Shown here in pieces: positions 1-9,780 of a DNA stretch of 34,939 bases. The notes under the pieces were generated by a model that worked only from the letters and a program-made list of their open reading frames with translations, ran no database searches and was not told the origin of the DNA. The DNA comes from Gnetum montanum. Lineage: Eukaryota > Streptophyta > Gnetopsida > Gnetales > Gnetaceae. Numbering within the stretch: position 1 is the first letter of the stretch; each line of letters begins with the position of its first letter. The DNA is taken from contig MNCI01023519.1 of assembly GCA_015680685.1 (NCBI GenBank), forward strand, positions 65,729 through 100,667. Direction: 5' to 3'. Made by a program: the position numbers and the translations under genes.

Positions 1-407
1 AGTGTCATAGGGAAGAGCTTGAGTTTTTGCCAACCGTTATCAATCTTGTTTCATGTATAGGCATCGTAGAAGGCTTGTAAATGTTGATGCGGATCTAAGT
101 CATAGCCTCTTGAAAAATTAGGGAACTTGTTTAAATTGAGCCTGGGTAGACGGCTCTCTTTACGATGCCTACGGGAGATTCGAATAGCCTCTTGTATTTG
201 CGTTAGGCTTGTAGTGGCTAGTAGGGGTTCATTGTCATTCTGTAAGTTATGCTTTTATGCGTTGGGATGACGTTGCTTCCGTTTATGTTTATAAGAAACC
301 CCCACCTTAGGTTGCGTACTCCAATCTTCATTATCATATAATTCATTGGTTATCCAATGAACTTCCTCACTAGGTGTGGCATTATTGTAATCTTGTAGGA
401 GAGGCAT
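1..407 (-). pseudogene. gag, N-terminal part (element D)
   Basis: The start codon is the complement of 405-407 and the frame is open, apart from two nonsense codons, to the window edge. It encodes the beginning of the Gag structural polyprotein, which would assemble the cytoplasmic virus-like particle. It opens with MPLLQDYNNATP, matching MPPLQDDNNATP of element B. Compared with B it lacks roughly 96 codons after about residue 39, apparently in frame; this removes the Ser-rich tract. It then rejoins at HKRKQRHPN and continues into the conserved gag core (WQKLKLFPMT). One stop falls just after the rejoining point and one lies in the core, where TGG has probably become TGA. The gene is certainly non-functional as seen. 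Confidence 0.8.
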
Positions 408-540
408 GGTTGTGAAATTGTGTGAGAATTTATATGTGACTTTTTTATAATTATATTTTTATTTATTTTCTAAAATATGTATTTTTAATTCCTTTAGAGC
501 GACCTTGTATGATATAACTAATCTAGATAACTAGCACCGT

Positions 541-558
541 CCTCAGCAACGGTGCCTA
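541..558 (-). promoter_or_regulatory. Primer-binding site, tRNA-Asp type (element D)
   Basis: Directly internal to the LTR, the minus strand reads TAGGCACCGTTGCTGAGG. This is a mutated form of TTGGCACCGTTGCCGGGG seen in element C. I match the family consensus to the 3' end of plant tRNA-Asp from memory; it primes minus-strand DNA synthesis. Confidence 0.75.
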
Positions 559-1187
559 TGATGAGTGGTGAGGTACCCCTACACTCAACCATATGAATAC
601 GAGCATTACATGTGTGATCTGGTCGAACTCTGCAGATGGACTAGTTGTGGCATCTAGATAGTTAGCCTTAGGTTGTAGTTTCCTATCTTCACACTTCGAC
701 TAGTATTAGCTTTGTCACGTATGGTTTAGTCTAGAGTGAGGTGTATGATGTGTTTATAACCTAATGCTACTCCTGAAGGAAATGGAAGATAATATTAACT
801 AAGCTAAGGGAGAAAGGGTGAGAAGTCATCTAGTTAGCCTAAATGCAATGAGCATCCGTTCCTTGATTATCCATACACATCTTGGACTTTGTGCATGACT
901 ACCACTGGGATTACCAAGTGCAAATCCTAGGTATGCCACTGGGTTACCAAGTAGTCACACTTAAATGCTCATAATCAAGTTGTACTCATTCTGCATTTAA
1001 TAGGAGTTTAAGGGAGAGAGAGAGATTAAAACACTTAAACTAAGAACTACTTATTGACTTCTATCTCCCAACTCACTCCTCTTATTTATAGATGAGGAGA
1101 CAGACTACGCTATCATGTACACGATATCGTGACGAGGCTGCAATATCGCTTACACGATATTGTGGTGCACTAAATGGCAACTCATCA
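559..1187 (-). repeat. 5' LTR of element D, internally deleted
   Basis: The LTR is about 629 bp against about 820-850 bp for its relatives. On the minus strand it has U3 with a CACGATATCGTG palindrome (1120-1131), a TATA box near 1083-1090, and a U5 that matches elements B and C closely to the terminal CTCATCA. Roughly 200 bp between the TATA box and the CT-rich start of U5 are missing, the part that carries the AATAAA signal in the other copies. It could not be a normal transcription and polyadenylation unit. Confidence 0.8.
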
Positions 1188-1879
1188 ATTTTTAATCAAA
1201 GAATTTTATTTAGGTATAGCTAGATGAAGTTGGAAGGTTTGAGAAATAGTGAGGATCTTGTAAAAAATTCAATCAAAATTTGAAGATAAGTGGTTTATAG
1301 GATAATAAATGAAGTCAAATGACAACTTGTCATGGTCTTGATGGTGTGGAATTGAGTCTTAAACATGATATCTAACAGTTATACAAGTGGATCCACCACA
1401 AAGTAGGTGGCCTCCCTTAATGCCCTTGTATAACCACTTCTAAAAGTATCCATGGTCACTTAGAAAAATAAATTTGTATTCCAATACACACATGTAATTA
1501 TCATAGATAAAATCTTGTATAATGCTAAATAAGATCATCAAATACACAATCATATGAATGAAGCTAGAGGGGATTGAAGAAATGGGATAGAAGATACCTT
1601 ACCATGGTTACAATGGATCTACTTCTTTATGTCATCTAGAAGTTTTGATATAATGTGATTTTTCATTGACATTCTCTAGCTAGTTTTCTTTCCTTGTTAA
1701 TTCATGTTGATATCATTCAATAGTTGATGCTTTAGCTAAGTTCCTAAATGTTTCTCTGATTAGTTTTTTCTTTTTATTAATGGAAAGCCTTTAGTAGGAA
1801 GTGAAAACTCATTTGGATGCTTTTGAATGCGAGCAAGGTCTAATTCTTTTTCTACACCAAAGGGGAGGTTTTTCATTAT
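1188..1879. other. Unassigned DNA between element D and the LINE
   Basis: No reading frame or repeat family could be recognised. The stretch is AT-rich. It holds one 10-bp perfect inverted repeat, GTTATACAAG at 1378-1387 and CTTGTATAAC at 1425-1434, with 37 bp between the arms. Part of the stretch may be the 3' untranslated tail of the adjacent minus-strand LINE. Confidence 0.5.
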
Positions 1880-2665
1880 TAGTTCATCATCATCATCCTA
1901 GCCTTGTCTTAACAAAATGTGGTCAACTACATAAGTTTACATAAGTTCTTTTTCATCATTCACCTCTATGAAGAGCTTGATCTTTGTTAATTTGTAGTCT
2001 CTTCAAATCATCTTGATCATTTTTTCCCCATGTCTTCTTTGGTCTTTCTTTTGGTGGCTTTCTTGGAATAATGATGTAGCAATCTCTATTTATAGGATCA
2101 TTGTCTAATCTTCTTTGCACATGTATAAACCATCTAAGCCATTATTCTTGTAGCTTATCTAAAATAGAAGTTACTGCAAGTCTTCCTCTAAGGTATGTAT
2201 TATGTAGTTTATCTCTTCTAGTACCATTCAACATCCATCGAAGCATTCATATTTCTATCACATTGATTTGATGTTCATGCCTCTTTTGTACTACCCAACA
2301 TTCAATACCATAGAAGATAACAAACCTAATTGTTGTTAGGTAAAAATTATCCTTTAATTATATTGGTTTTCTTTTATCATATAGAACACCATTAGCATGT
2401 CTCTATTTTGACCATCCTGCCTCAATTCTATTTCTCATATCTTTATCAATTTTACTATTTGATTGGAGGATTCATCCTAGGTAGCAAAACTATTTGCAAC
2501 GAGGGACTTTTTTGCCTTGAATGGTCACTTCTATTTCACTACTGTTTATGCTATCATTAAAATTGCATTACATATTTTCTATCTTACTTTTGCTAATTTT
2601 TAAGTTTTTTAATTTTAGAGCATGCCTCCACTTCTTCATTTTAGTAGAAATATTTTCTTAAGATA
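1880..2665 (-). pseudogene. RTE-type LINE reverse transcriptase, C-terminal part
   Basis: Minus-strand translation gives the distal part of a plant RTE-clade LINE reverse transcriptase. Visible in order are KKWRHALK, LKISKSKIE, a YLG motif, IEAGW, FYGIECW, MLRWM and GRLAVTSIL, followed by a basic PRKPPKERPKKTW stretch. The coding part ends near 1880 with a run of Asp codons (CAT repeats on plus), as I recall for plant RTE proteins. Several in-frame stops mark it as dead. The protein would nick and copy its RNA at the target site. The upstream half of the same gene is at 16603-17645, split off by element A. Reading from 16603 straight to 2660 keeps a single frame. Confidence 0.85.
2661..2665 (+). 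repeat. Target-site duplication AGATA, left copy (element A)
   Basis: The five bases before the A 5' LTR are AGATA, identical to 16603-16607 directly after the A 3' LTR. A 5-bp duplication is standard for gypsy integrases. Confidence 0.9.
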
Positions 2666-3520
2666 TGAGGAGTCATCACAGTTTTGACTGTATTGATGTG
2701 ATCTCATTGATGTGTACGTGATCCCATCAATGCATACCCATCGATGCATGATTTCATGTGTCAATAGAGTATCTTGTCTTGCCTATATAAATGGGTGTAC
2801 CCACCACATCTATGACAATAGAGGATTGATAGCTTAGCTGAACTCTTGCATTTTATTTCTTCCAGAGTTAGAATATTTTCTAAGTGCCCACAATAGGAGT
2901 GAGAAGTGTACAGGTCTTTATTTGAGCATCAATGTACTTGGACACCTTAGTGTGAACAACAATAAAGATGAACTTTCTTCATAAAACTTGTAGCACTTAG
3001 ACTTAGTGTAATATTTACTTTAATGCATTTATTCTTCATAAAATTTATGTTCAATAATTTAAGTAATTAATTAAATTTAGATAATTAACACACATAAGTA
3101 TGACCACCTTGAACATTCGTTAACACTTGGTAATCCTAGTAGCGCTTAATGCTTGGTAACCCTTTAGTGTTGAAACATGTTTAGGATGTGTACAAAAGGT
3201 GGGAACAGATACTTGTGTTAGGATTAGTTATGGTATTAATTAGTTATTAAATTAATTAAACATTAGATTAATTTATTTTTTTGCACATAGGAAAATTAAA
3301 TAAAAAACATAAAAATGATAAAAATCATATGCCTCAATTACACTTAACCATACCATTGCACCGCCACAAGTGGAACTAGGAAGATAATGAACATGTCTTT
3401 GAAATTAATTGCCTAGGAAAAGTGTACTTAGAAAGCTAAAGTTTACAAAATTTGACCTTATCACTTAGTGAATGCTAGGGATTCATATGGTCGAGCATAG
3501 GGATTGCTTGCTGCCCATCA
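2666..3520 (+). repeat. 5' LTR of element A
   Basis: The LTR is 855 bp, starting TGAGG (mutated from TGATG) and ending CATCA. U3 carries repeated ATTGATG-type motifs rather than the GATATC palindromes of B, C and D. A TATA box lies at about 2785-2792 and an AATAAA signal at 2961-2966. It pairs with 15790-16602. Confidence 0.9.
2785..2792 (+). promoter_or_regulatory. TATA box in A 5' LTR
   Basis: TATATAAA lies about 120 bp into the LTR, followed by the conserved R region and AATAAA 170 bp later. The same layout occurs in every complete LTR of the family here. Confidence 0.65.
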
Positions 3521-3538
3521 TTGGCATCATTGTTGAGG
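3521..3538 (+). promoter_or_regulatory. Primer-binding site, tRNA-Asp type (element A)
   Basis: TTGGCATCATTGTTGAGG follows the LTR end directly. It differs from the intact site in element C only by transitions, consistent with decay from the tRNA-Asp-complementary sequence. Confidence 0.75.
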
Positions 3539-3676
3539 ACTTTAGTTAGCTATGTGCACTACCTAGGAGTTAGTAAAATTATATAATGATGTTATAATAG
3601 ACCTTAAAGTTAAAATCATTAAAATATATAAAAATAATAATAACAATAAAACACATTGATTTTCGCAAGAACTAGC

Positions 3677-6100
3677 ATGGCTTCTTCCCACAGGAAGGAA
3701 TATTTGCCACTATTCAAGTACACTTCCAATTAAAGGCAAAAAGGTTCAAAACCAGCCATGTCCCAATAATGCAAGGTAGTCTATACTCATCTAGATGAGT
3801 ATATTCTAGATTTCACCTTCATCCTGCACCAGGATGAACAACTGCAATGGAGGAACATGAAGGGCAGCATTGTGTTGCCACTTGATTAATCCTTTCTTGC
3901 GATGCTACTCCATAGTCTCATGAGATTGGGCATCACAAGGCTCAGTGTTGAGTATGTTGTGCAATATCATAACTATCGAGATTATCATCCCATAGAGGCT
4001 TAGCAAAAGAAAGATTGGCACATGAAGGCACGCTACAAGGCATTAAAGAATAAATGGTTCACAAACCCTTTGTTTTTCCTTAGCCAAAAGGAAGGAGAGG
4101 ATCCCTTCTCTGGGGGTTCTCAAAACATTAACTCTCCTCCCCTTCTCTTTGATGAAGGGACCCTTAACCAAAATTTACAGTCAACCATAAATAATCTTGG
4201 TTTGGGAAAGAAAAGGTCCCATTACCATGAAGGCTCCAAAGGACGGAGTCAAGATAAGAACAATGATAAGCACCATGATAAAGATAAACATGGTGATCGT
4301 GGTTGGAACCAAAGGAGAGAAAGTAGTAGGCATCGTTCTAGTGCTATGTCTCCTTTCTCTTTGCCTTATTCATCCTCATCTTCTTCCTCCTCTAGCTCTG
4401 ATTGAAGCTACAGAGGAAGAGACCATAATGGAGTTGATAGATGGAATAGAGATGATTGTAGACCTTACCAGAACAATAAAGATCAAGGGCATGGGCAATT
4501 AAGGGAGGCCCACCACCATGAACAAAGGGATAGTAAAGGGCATCATAGGCATCATGGCCATCACAGGGGTCTTGCAACCAAAAATATGCTAAACATTATA
4601 GAGGCCGTAAGGATTCCAACAAGGCACGTGAAAGAAAACTAACTTAAACAATTGGACATGAATAATATCCCTAAGTTCAAAGGGGGATGCAATTTTGATT
4701 TACAAAACCACCTCCAAGCCCTTCACGATGCATGTGCCTTACAGAATGTTGAGAACAAATGGAAAAAATTGAAGTTGTTCCCTAGGACACTCATCAAGGA
4801 GGCTAAAAGCTAGTACCAGTCCTTAGAACCGAAATCAATTAGATAATGGAGTATGATGCTTGAACTATTCGATGACAAGTATCAAATGTACTCTTGAGTA
4901 TCTAACCTAAGGAAGTAGATCCAAGGGTGGAAGCAAGGAACACATAAGTCCCTAGATGCGACCATGGATAGATATCATTATCTATTTCATAGATGCCTAG
5001 GCCATGGCTTTTCTCAAAGGGAGTAGCTTCATCATTCCATAGATGGGCTGAGGACAAAAAAAGGGAGAACTCTTGAGGTCTATGCCCAAGGGAGACTTTT
5101 ACAACTAAGAGTCTATCAGATCCAAAGGTTGATTGAGTAGGTGGTCAAAGAAGGAGGTAAGCTAAGGAAAAGGAAAGTACAAAGGAGTACAACTAGGATC
5201 CTTTCATTTGCAAAAGGAAGGTCTAGTTTTGTGATAATGAGGAGGAGGCACCACATGATGAAGTCATGCAACATATAACCTTACTGATACAAAAATCTAT
5301 TTTTGAAATGTTAGCTAAGGTAGAAAAAATGTGGGACTCTTTAGATAAGAAGTTCCAAACTACTCTATGAATTGCAAAAGAGTCCAAAGAGTAAAGTAGT
5401 TATCATGATTGAAGAAGAAGGAAGGAAGATGAATGTGCCCATCAAAGGGGTAAGGGCAAAGCTGTTGTCATTAAAGATGTTGCAGGTTTTGAGATAGATG
5501 ATGATGGTGGATGTGACATCTGCTAATATAAGTATCCTAAGGGATGTTGTCCAGTTGTGTCATGCTTGTAGGAATTTGGGGTGTATGTGCTAAATCCTAG
5601 ATTGACGAAAAGGTAAGCAAAGGTAAGCACCCAAGAGGTTTCCTTATCCTCAAGGCAACTATAGGCAATTCCACCAACAACAAGCCTATTATCTAAGTGG
5701 AGCTCCACCTCAACCTCATGAGTAGTAGTAGCATTGGAAACACCCACAGTCATGGGGGATGCCACCACCAAAGAAATAGTACCCTTACCAGCAACAAAAT
5801 CCATATGGGTACTATGTTTAGTAGCTAATTTCTCTATGTGACTCTTCTAGTCACGCCTCTTTTCAACACCACTCCTACCCTTCTGAGTATTATAGAGAAT
5901 AATCTTCAAGAGGAGAATCTCCATTTCCTTATTACTCTTCTCATTCTTCTACACTTGTACCTTCACCCTCAACTCAGTTATCACCAGCTCCATTCATGTA
6001 GGATGAAATTCCAGCCTAGTTGCAGTAAAGAAAGACCACAAGGGTTCTTAACTTACAGTCAGCTCCCTAGCCAAGTGGTTAGGAGACTAAACCCTTAAAA
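3677..6100 (+). pseudogene. gag polyprotein (element A), decayed
   Basis: The start is placed at ATG 3677 (MASSHRKEYLP) because element C has the homologous start MSSSHKSPSPP. The N-terminal part contains FILHQDEQLQW and MKGSIVLP. Then come a Ser run and a His/Arg/Asp-rich stretch (about 4200-4570), the retrotransposon gag core (about 4650-5130, with WKKLKLFPRTLIKEA and IQGWKQ), and a zinc-knuckle relic at 5512-5550, in which the His is Tyr. A Pro/Gln-rich tail follows. Gag would form the particle and bind the RNA. Numerous TAG/TGA stops and several frame changes interrupt it; the longest intact piece is 127 residues (4022-4405). The end coordinate is approximate. Confidence 0.8.
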
Positions 6101-6211
6101 TGATCCTTTTTTTGAACCAATAGTCCTACCAAGCCCTCATAGATACCTGTAGCTATTGACCCTAATTCTCCTTTCTCTTTTACAACATCTTTCAAGATCC
6201 CTTCAAACCAA

Positions 6212-6720
6212 ATGCCTCCCAAGATGCACATTATAATGTTAACATATGCAATCATAGATTGGATAAAGGTTAGTCACTTTCCTAGGAAAATATCTAATCC
6301 TAAAAGTCCCCTTATTTTCTTGCAAACTGATGGAAATGAACCTTGTAAGGCTCTTTTGAACTTTGGTTCTAGTGTCAATATGATCTCTCATGAAATGTAC
6401 AAAGCCTAGAACCTACCTCCTCTCAAGAAGAGCAATATTTGTCTTGAGTTAGTAGATTAGTCCATCATCATTCCCTTGGGATTGGTGGAGGATATTGTAA
6501 CCACCATTTGTGGGTGGTCCAATCCTACTGACTTCATAGTAATTTGTGTAGATAACTATAAGGGAGACTTTCCAATTATCATGGAAAGGGCTTGGCTTAG
6601 TACAATAGATTTGTAGCCGGAAATTAGAGACCTCTCCTTGGAAATTTTCAAGAAAAATGATTTTGAAAAAATTGAGAGGAAGCATGTTCCATGCATTGCG
6701 AATAATGACACAGGATGTCA
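6212..6720 (+). pseudogene. Aspartic protease region of pol (element A)
   Basis: The segment encodes a retropepsin-like domain: ALLNFGSSVNMIS stands where gypsy proteases usually have a D-[LF]-G-[AS]-S active site, so the catalytic Asp is Asn. Downstream are LGLVEDI and FPIIMERAWLSTI. The matching stretch of element C (33953-34378) keeps the Asp. The domain would have cut the polyprotein into Gag, protease, reverse transcriptase and integrase. In-frame stops interrupt it. Confidence 0.75.
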
Positions 6721-7189
6721 CTGTGTGCAGAAATTATGGATAGTGAAAAATACAACAATTACAACATGCAAGTAGTATGCATATCTCACAAAAATCCAAA
6801 GATGCCTATATGTAGTAGCCACAAAATAGGATGGCATGCAATGACTGACAACTAAATCTAAAAGCAACTCAAATTTATGCATGGAATAAATTGAGAGCCT
6901 AACAAGTGCCTACATCAAAGGTATGGATGAGAGGAAGCATATCCATCACCAAGTCTCCGATGAACCTGATGACACTAATTGGAGAGAGTTAGAAATCCCT
7001 AAAGATTTAAACATTAGCCCCTTAAGTTTAAAACTCTACCGCTAGAATGGAATATGCTTTTATGAAAAATGGCAAGTTGGTCATTATCAATGCCAACCTT
7101 GCTCCTGTGTAGAAAAAGAAGCTATTGGAGGTGGTCAACAAATGACCAACAATCATTGGTTGGTCATATCATGAGCTAACTAAAATTGA

Positions 7190-8500
7190 TCCAAGAATAT
7201 GCTAGCATTGCATCTACATAGATGCTTCCATTAAACCAAAGAGGTAGCCATAGTGAGGGTTTAATCCCAAACTAAAGTAGATTATCAAGGAGAAGAATGA
7301 ATAACTCATCAAGGTGGGGTTCATCTATACTATTGTAGATAGTGAGTGGGTTAGCCCACTGTGATAGTGCTAAAGAATGGTGGGGAAATGGAGAATCTAT
7401 ATCGATTTTAGGCTAATGAACATGGCAACATACAAGGACCATTTTTCTTTGCATCTATGAACTAGATTTGGACACCATTTCTAGGCATTGTTACTATAGC
7501 TTTCTACATGATTATAGTGGCTATAATAAAATCCAAATAGCACCAAAGGATCATGCCAAAACTACATTCACAAGTTCCTAGGGGACATTCGCATACAAAA
7601 AGATGTCATTTGACTTGTGCAATGCCCCTACAACATTCCAATGCCTTGTCATGAGCATTTTCCAATAACAAAGTGGTAGCAGGATGGAAGTCTTCATGGA
7701 TAACTTCTCCACCTATGGGGCTACATTCAAGCAAGCCCTGGACCATCTTGAGTAAGTGCTAAAAAGGTGCATGGAGAAAAAAATTAGGCTCAATTGGTAG
7801 AAAAGCCACTTGATTGTTCAAGAAGGCATTGTGTTGGGGCACAGAATTTCTTAGAAAGGGATTGAAGTGGACCTTGAAAAAATAAGGGTCATCCAAGGAA
7901 TCACCAGATAGCCAGAAATAGTTAAAGATGTGTGGTCATTCCATTGCCACACTGGCTATTATTGATGATCCATCGAGAATTTCTTTAAGATTGCTAAACC
8001 ATTGGTGGAGCTAACAAAGAAGAATGCTTGGTTCATTTGGACCAAGGAATGCATGTATGCATTTGAGTAGCTCAAGAAAAGGCCTATAGCAACTCTAATT
8101 CTATGAGCACTTGACTAGTCCAAACCCTTCTACATCATGATGGATGCATCCAATTATGCCTTGGGAGCTATGCTCACATAGTTAGATGATCAAAAATGTC
8201 CCTACTACATCCACTGTATGAGCAGAAGCATTGTTAGTGTGTAGCTAAACTATGTTACAATGGAGAAAGAATTGATGGAAATGATGTTCACCTTTGAAAA
8301 ATTCAGGTACTATGTGCTTGGGCATAATATGTTTGTGCACATCGATCACAATGCAATTTAGTTCTTGATGAATAAATCAATGGTGAGTCCCCATTTCATA
8401 TGGTGGCTAGTGATCTTGCAGGAATTTAATCTAACAATGGTAGATTGAAAGGAGGCCAAGAACATGGTTGCTAACCACTTGTCTTGGTTGAGATGGGACA
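7190..8500 (+). pseudogene. Reverse transcriptase and RNase H region of pol (element A)
   Basis: The domain starts with a relic of the QRRLNPK motif near 7260. The catalytic YxDD-type motif is FMDNFS at 7693-7707: the second Asp codon has become AAC (Asn), which should abolish polymerisation. After it come VLKRCMEKK, LIVQEGIVLGHRIS and GIEVDLEKI. RNase H follows from about 8110 with MMDASNYALGAML, TMEKELM, HIDHNAI and NMVANHLSWL. Family knowledge: this copies element RNA into DNA and degrades the template. By eye, at least twelve in-frame stops fall in 7690-8500, mostly TAG where the family has Gln or Trp. The 5' part is also out of frame. Confidence 0.85.
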
Positions 8501-8559
8501 ACAAAGAGGAGGAGAGCCCTTTTTCAAATCAATTTCTTGATGAACTCCTCTTTTCTGGA

Positions 8560-9780
8560 GTAGTAACAAGATAAGTGACCACTAAAATCAATTAGTACAA
8601 TGGCATTCTCACCTATCTTCTCACTCAAGAGATGTCATGGGAGTGGAACAATAGGAAGAATAGTTTCTTCACCAGGCCAAACACTTCATGGAAATCAATG
8701 AACACCTTTACAAGGTGTATGCTGATGGCTTGATTTGATGATGCATACTTGATGATGATGAACTACACATGCTTCAAGATTCTCATGAGGGCCCTCGTGG
8801 GGGCCACTTGTATGGAGGGGCCTCAGCAGTGGATCCAACCACTAGAGCCCTTCAACATATGGGGCATCTATTTCATGGGATCCATCACTCCCATGTCCAA
8901 CAACAAGGTGTATATCATAGTAGCTGTTGACTACTATATGAAATGAATAGAAGATATGGTCATCATTGATTGAACATCTTCTGTGGCTACTCAAATTGTA
9001 CAAAAACATGTTGTAAATAGGTTTGGGATGCCATGTTCACTTTTTTTTATAATAGAAATCATTTTACAGGAATCACCTTTCAAAAGCTCATGCAATGCTT
9101 GGGGATTGAACATAAACTAACAACACCCTACCACTCCCAAGCTAATGGTCAAGTAGAGGTTACTAATAGGGAGATAAAAAAAATATTAACAAGAATCCTT
9201 AGTAAATATAGGAGGTTTGAAGCACAAAACTCAATGATGCCCTTTGGGCCTACTACTTCATGTAGAAACTTCATGTTGGCTACTCTCCTTATGAGCTTGT
9301 GTACAAAAAACTACCAACTCTTCTTATCCAAGTAGAGCTTCATACACTATCAACCACTTGTGACCTTTGCCTTGACCTAAGCCTAGCAAAAAAAAAAAAG
9401 AAAAAATCTCCATGACTAAGGCTTACATCCAGTTGTGCACTCCTTCGTTAATGTTCTCTAAGTAAAATNAGATGAGAACAGACTGGTGGCCCTATCATCT
9501 ACTGAAGTGTACAAGGCATTGAATAAACAATGCCATAACCTTAGAATCAAGAAAGTGAAATTTCAATGAGGAGATAAGGTCTTATACTAGAATCCCACAC
9601 ACATGCCACAAATAACTAAATGCCAAACATTGTGGAAGGGGCCTTACATTATCTACGAAACCTTTCCCTTTAGGACCATATTAATTTATAAACTTGAAAG
9701 TCCAAACAAAGAGCTACTAGTCAATACACAACAACTGAAACCTTTCCATGAACCTAAGAGAGCTAGTGACTAGAACACCT
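8560..9780 (+). pseudogene. Integrase region of pol (element A)
   Basis: The N-terminal HHCC zinc finger is largely missing. The core retains LEPFNIWGIYFMG (8840-8880), where the first catalytic Asp of WGIDFMG is Tyr, then VAVDYYMK. The third acidic position is kept in PYHSQANGQVEV (about 9129-9164), while the middle Asp region is mutated (near 9050). The C-terminal part includes YKKLPTLLIQVELHTL and a WKGPYII motif near 9635. The enzyme would insert the cDNA into chromosomes. The frame is interrupted by stops and by a 46-bp piece plus an N at 9423-9469 that does not belong in the family sequence. Confidence 0.85.
9423..9468 (+). repeat. 46-bp exact direct repeat, copy 1, next to an N
   Basis: This 46-bp string is identical to 11122-11167 and stops at the ambiguous base N at 9469. 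It breaks the integrase C-terminal coding sequence: homology resumes directly after it (DENRLVAL at about 9471-9494). It may be a gap-filling or assembly artefact, or a real filler insertion. Confidence 0.85.

Larger units (their letters stand above)
1..1187 (-). mobile_element. Element D: 5' end of an Athila-like LTR retrotransposon, cut by window edge
   Basis: Read on the minus strand the order is LTR (1187 to 559), primer-binding site (558 to 541), a leader of about 130 bp, and the start of gag (407 to 1), after which the window ends. The leader and gag closely match element B at 25813-26660 in the opposite orientation, so D and B belong to the same subfamily. The LTR ends form an inverted repeat (TGATGAG / CTCATCA). 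The far end of the element is outside the window, so no target-site duplication can be tested; the outer flank begins atttt at 1188. Confidence 0.85.

Noticed and set aside
1378-1434. 10-bp inverted repeat as a MITE
   Set aside because: Too short and isolated; no flanking duplication or second copy noticed.
5523-5804. Minus-strand frames opposite gag and pol, such as those at 5523-5804, 6449-6721 and 33859-34179
   Set aside because: They are shadows of the retroelement coding strand and have no motifs of their own.
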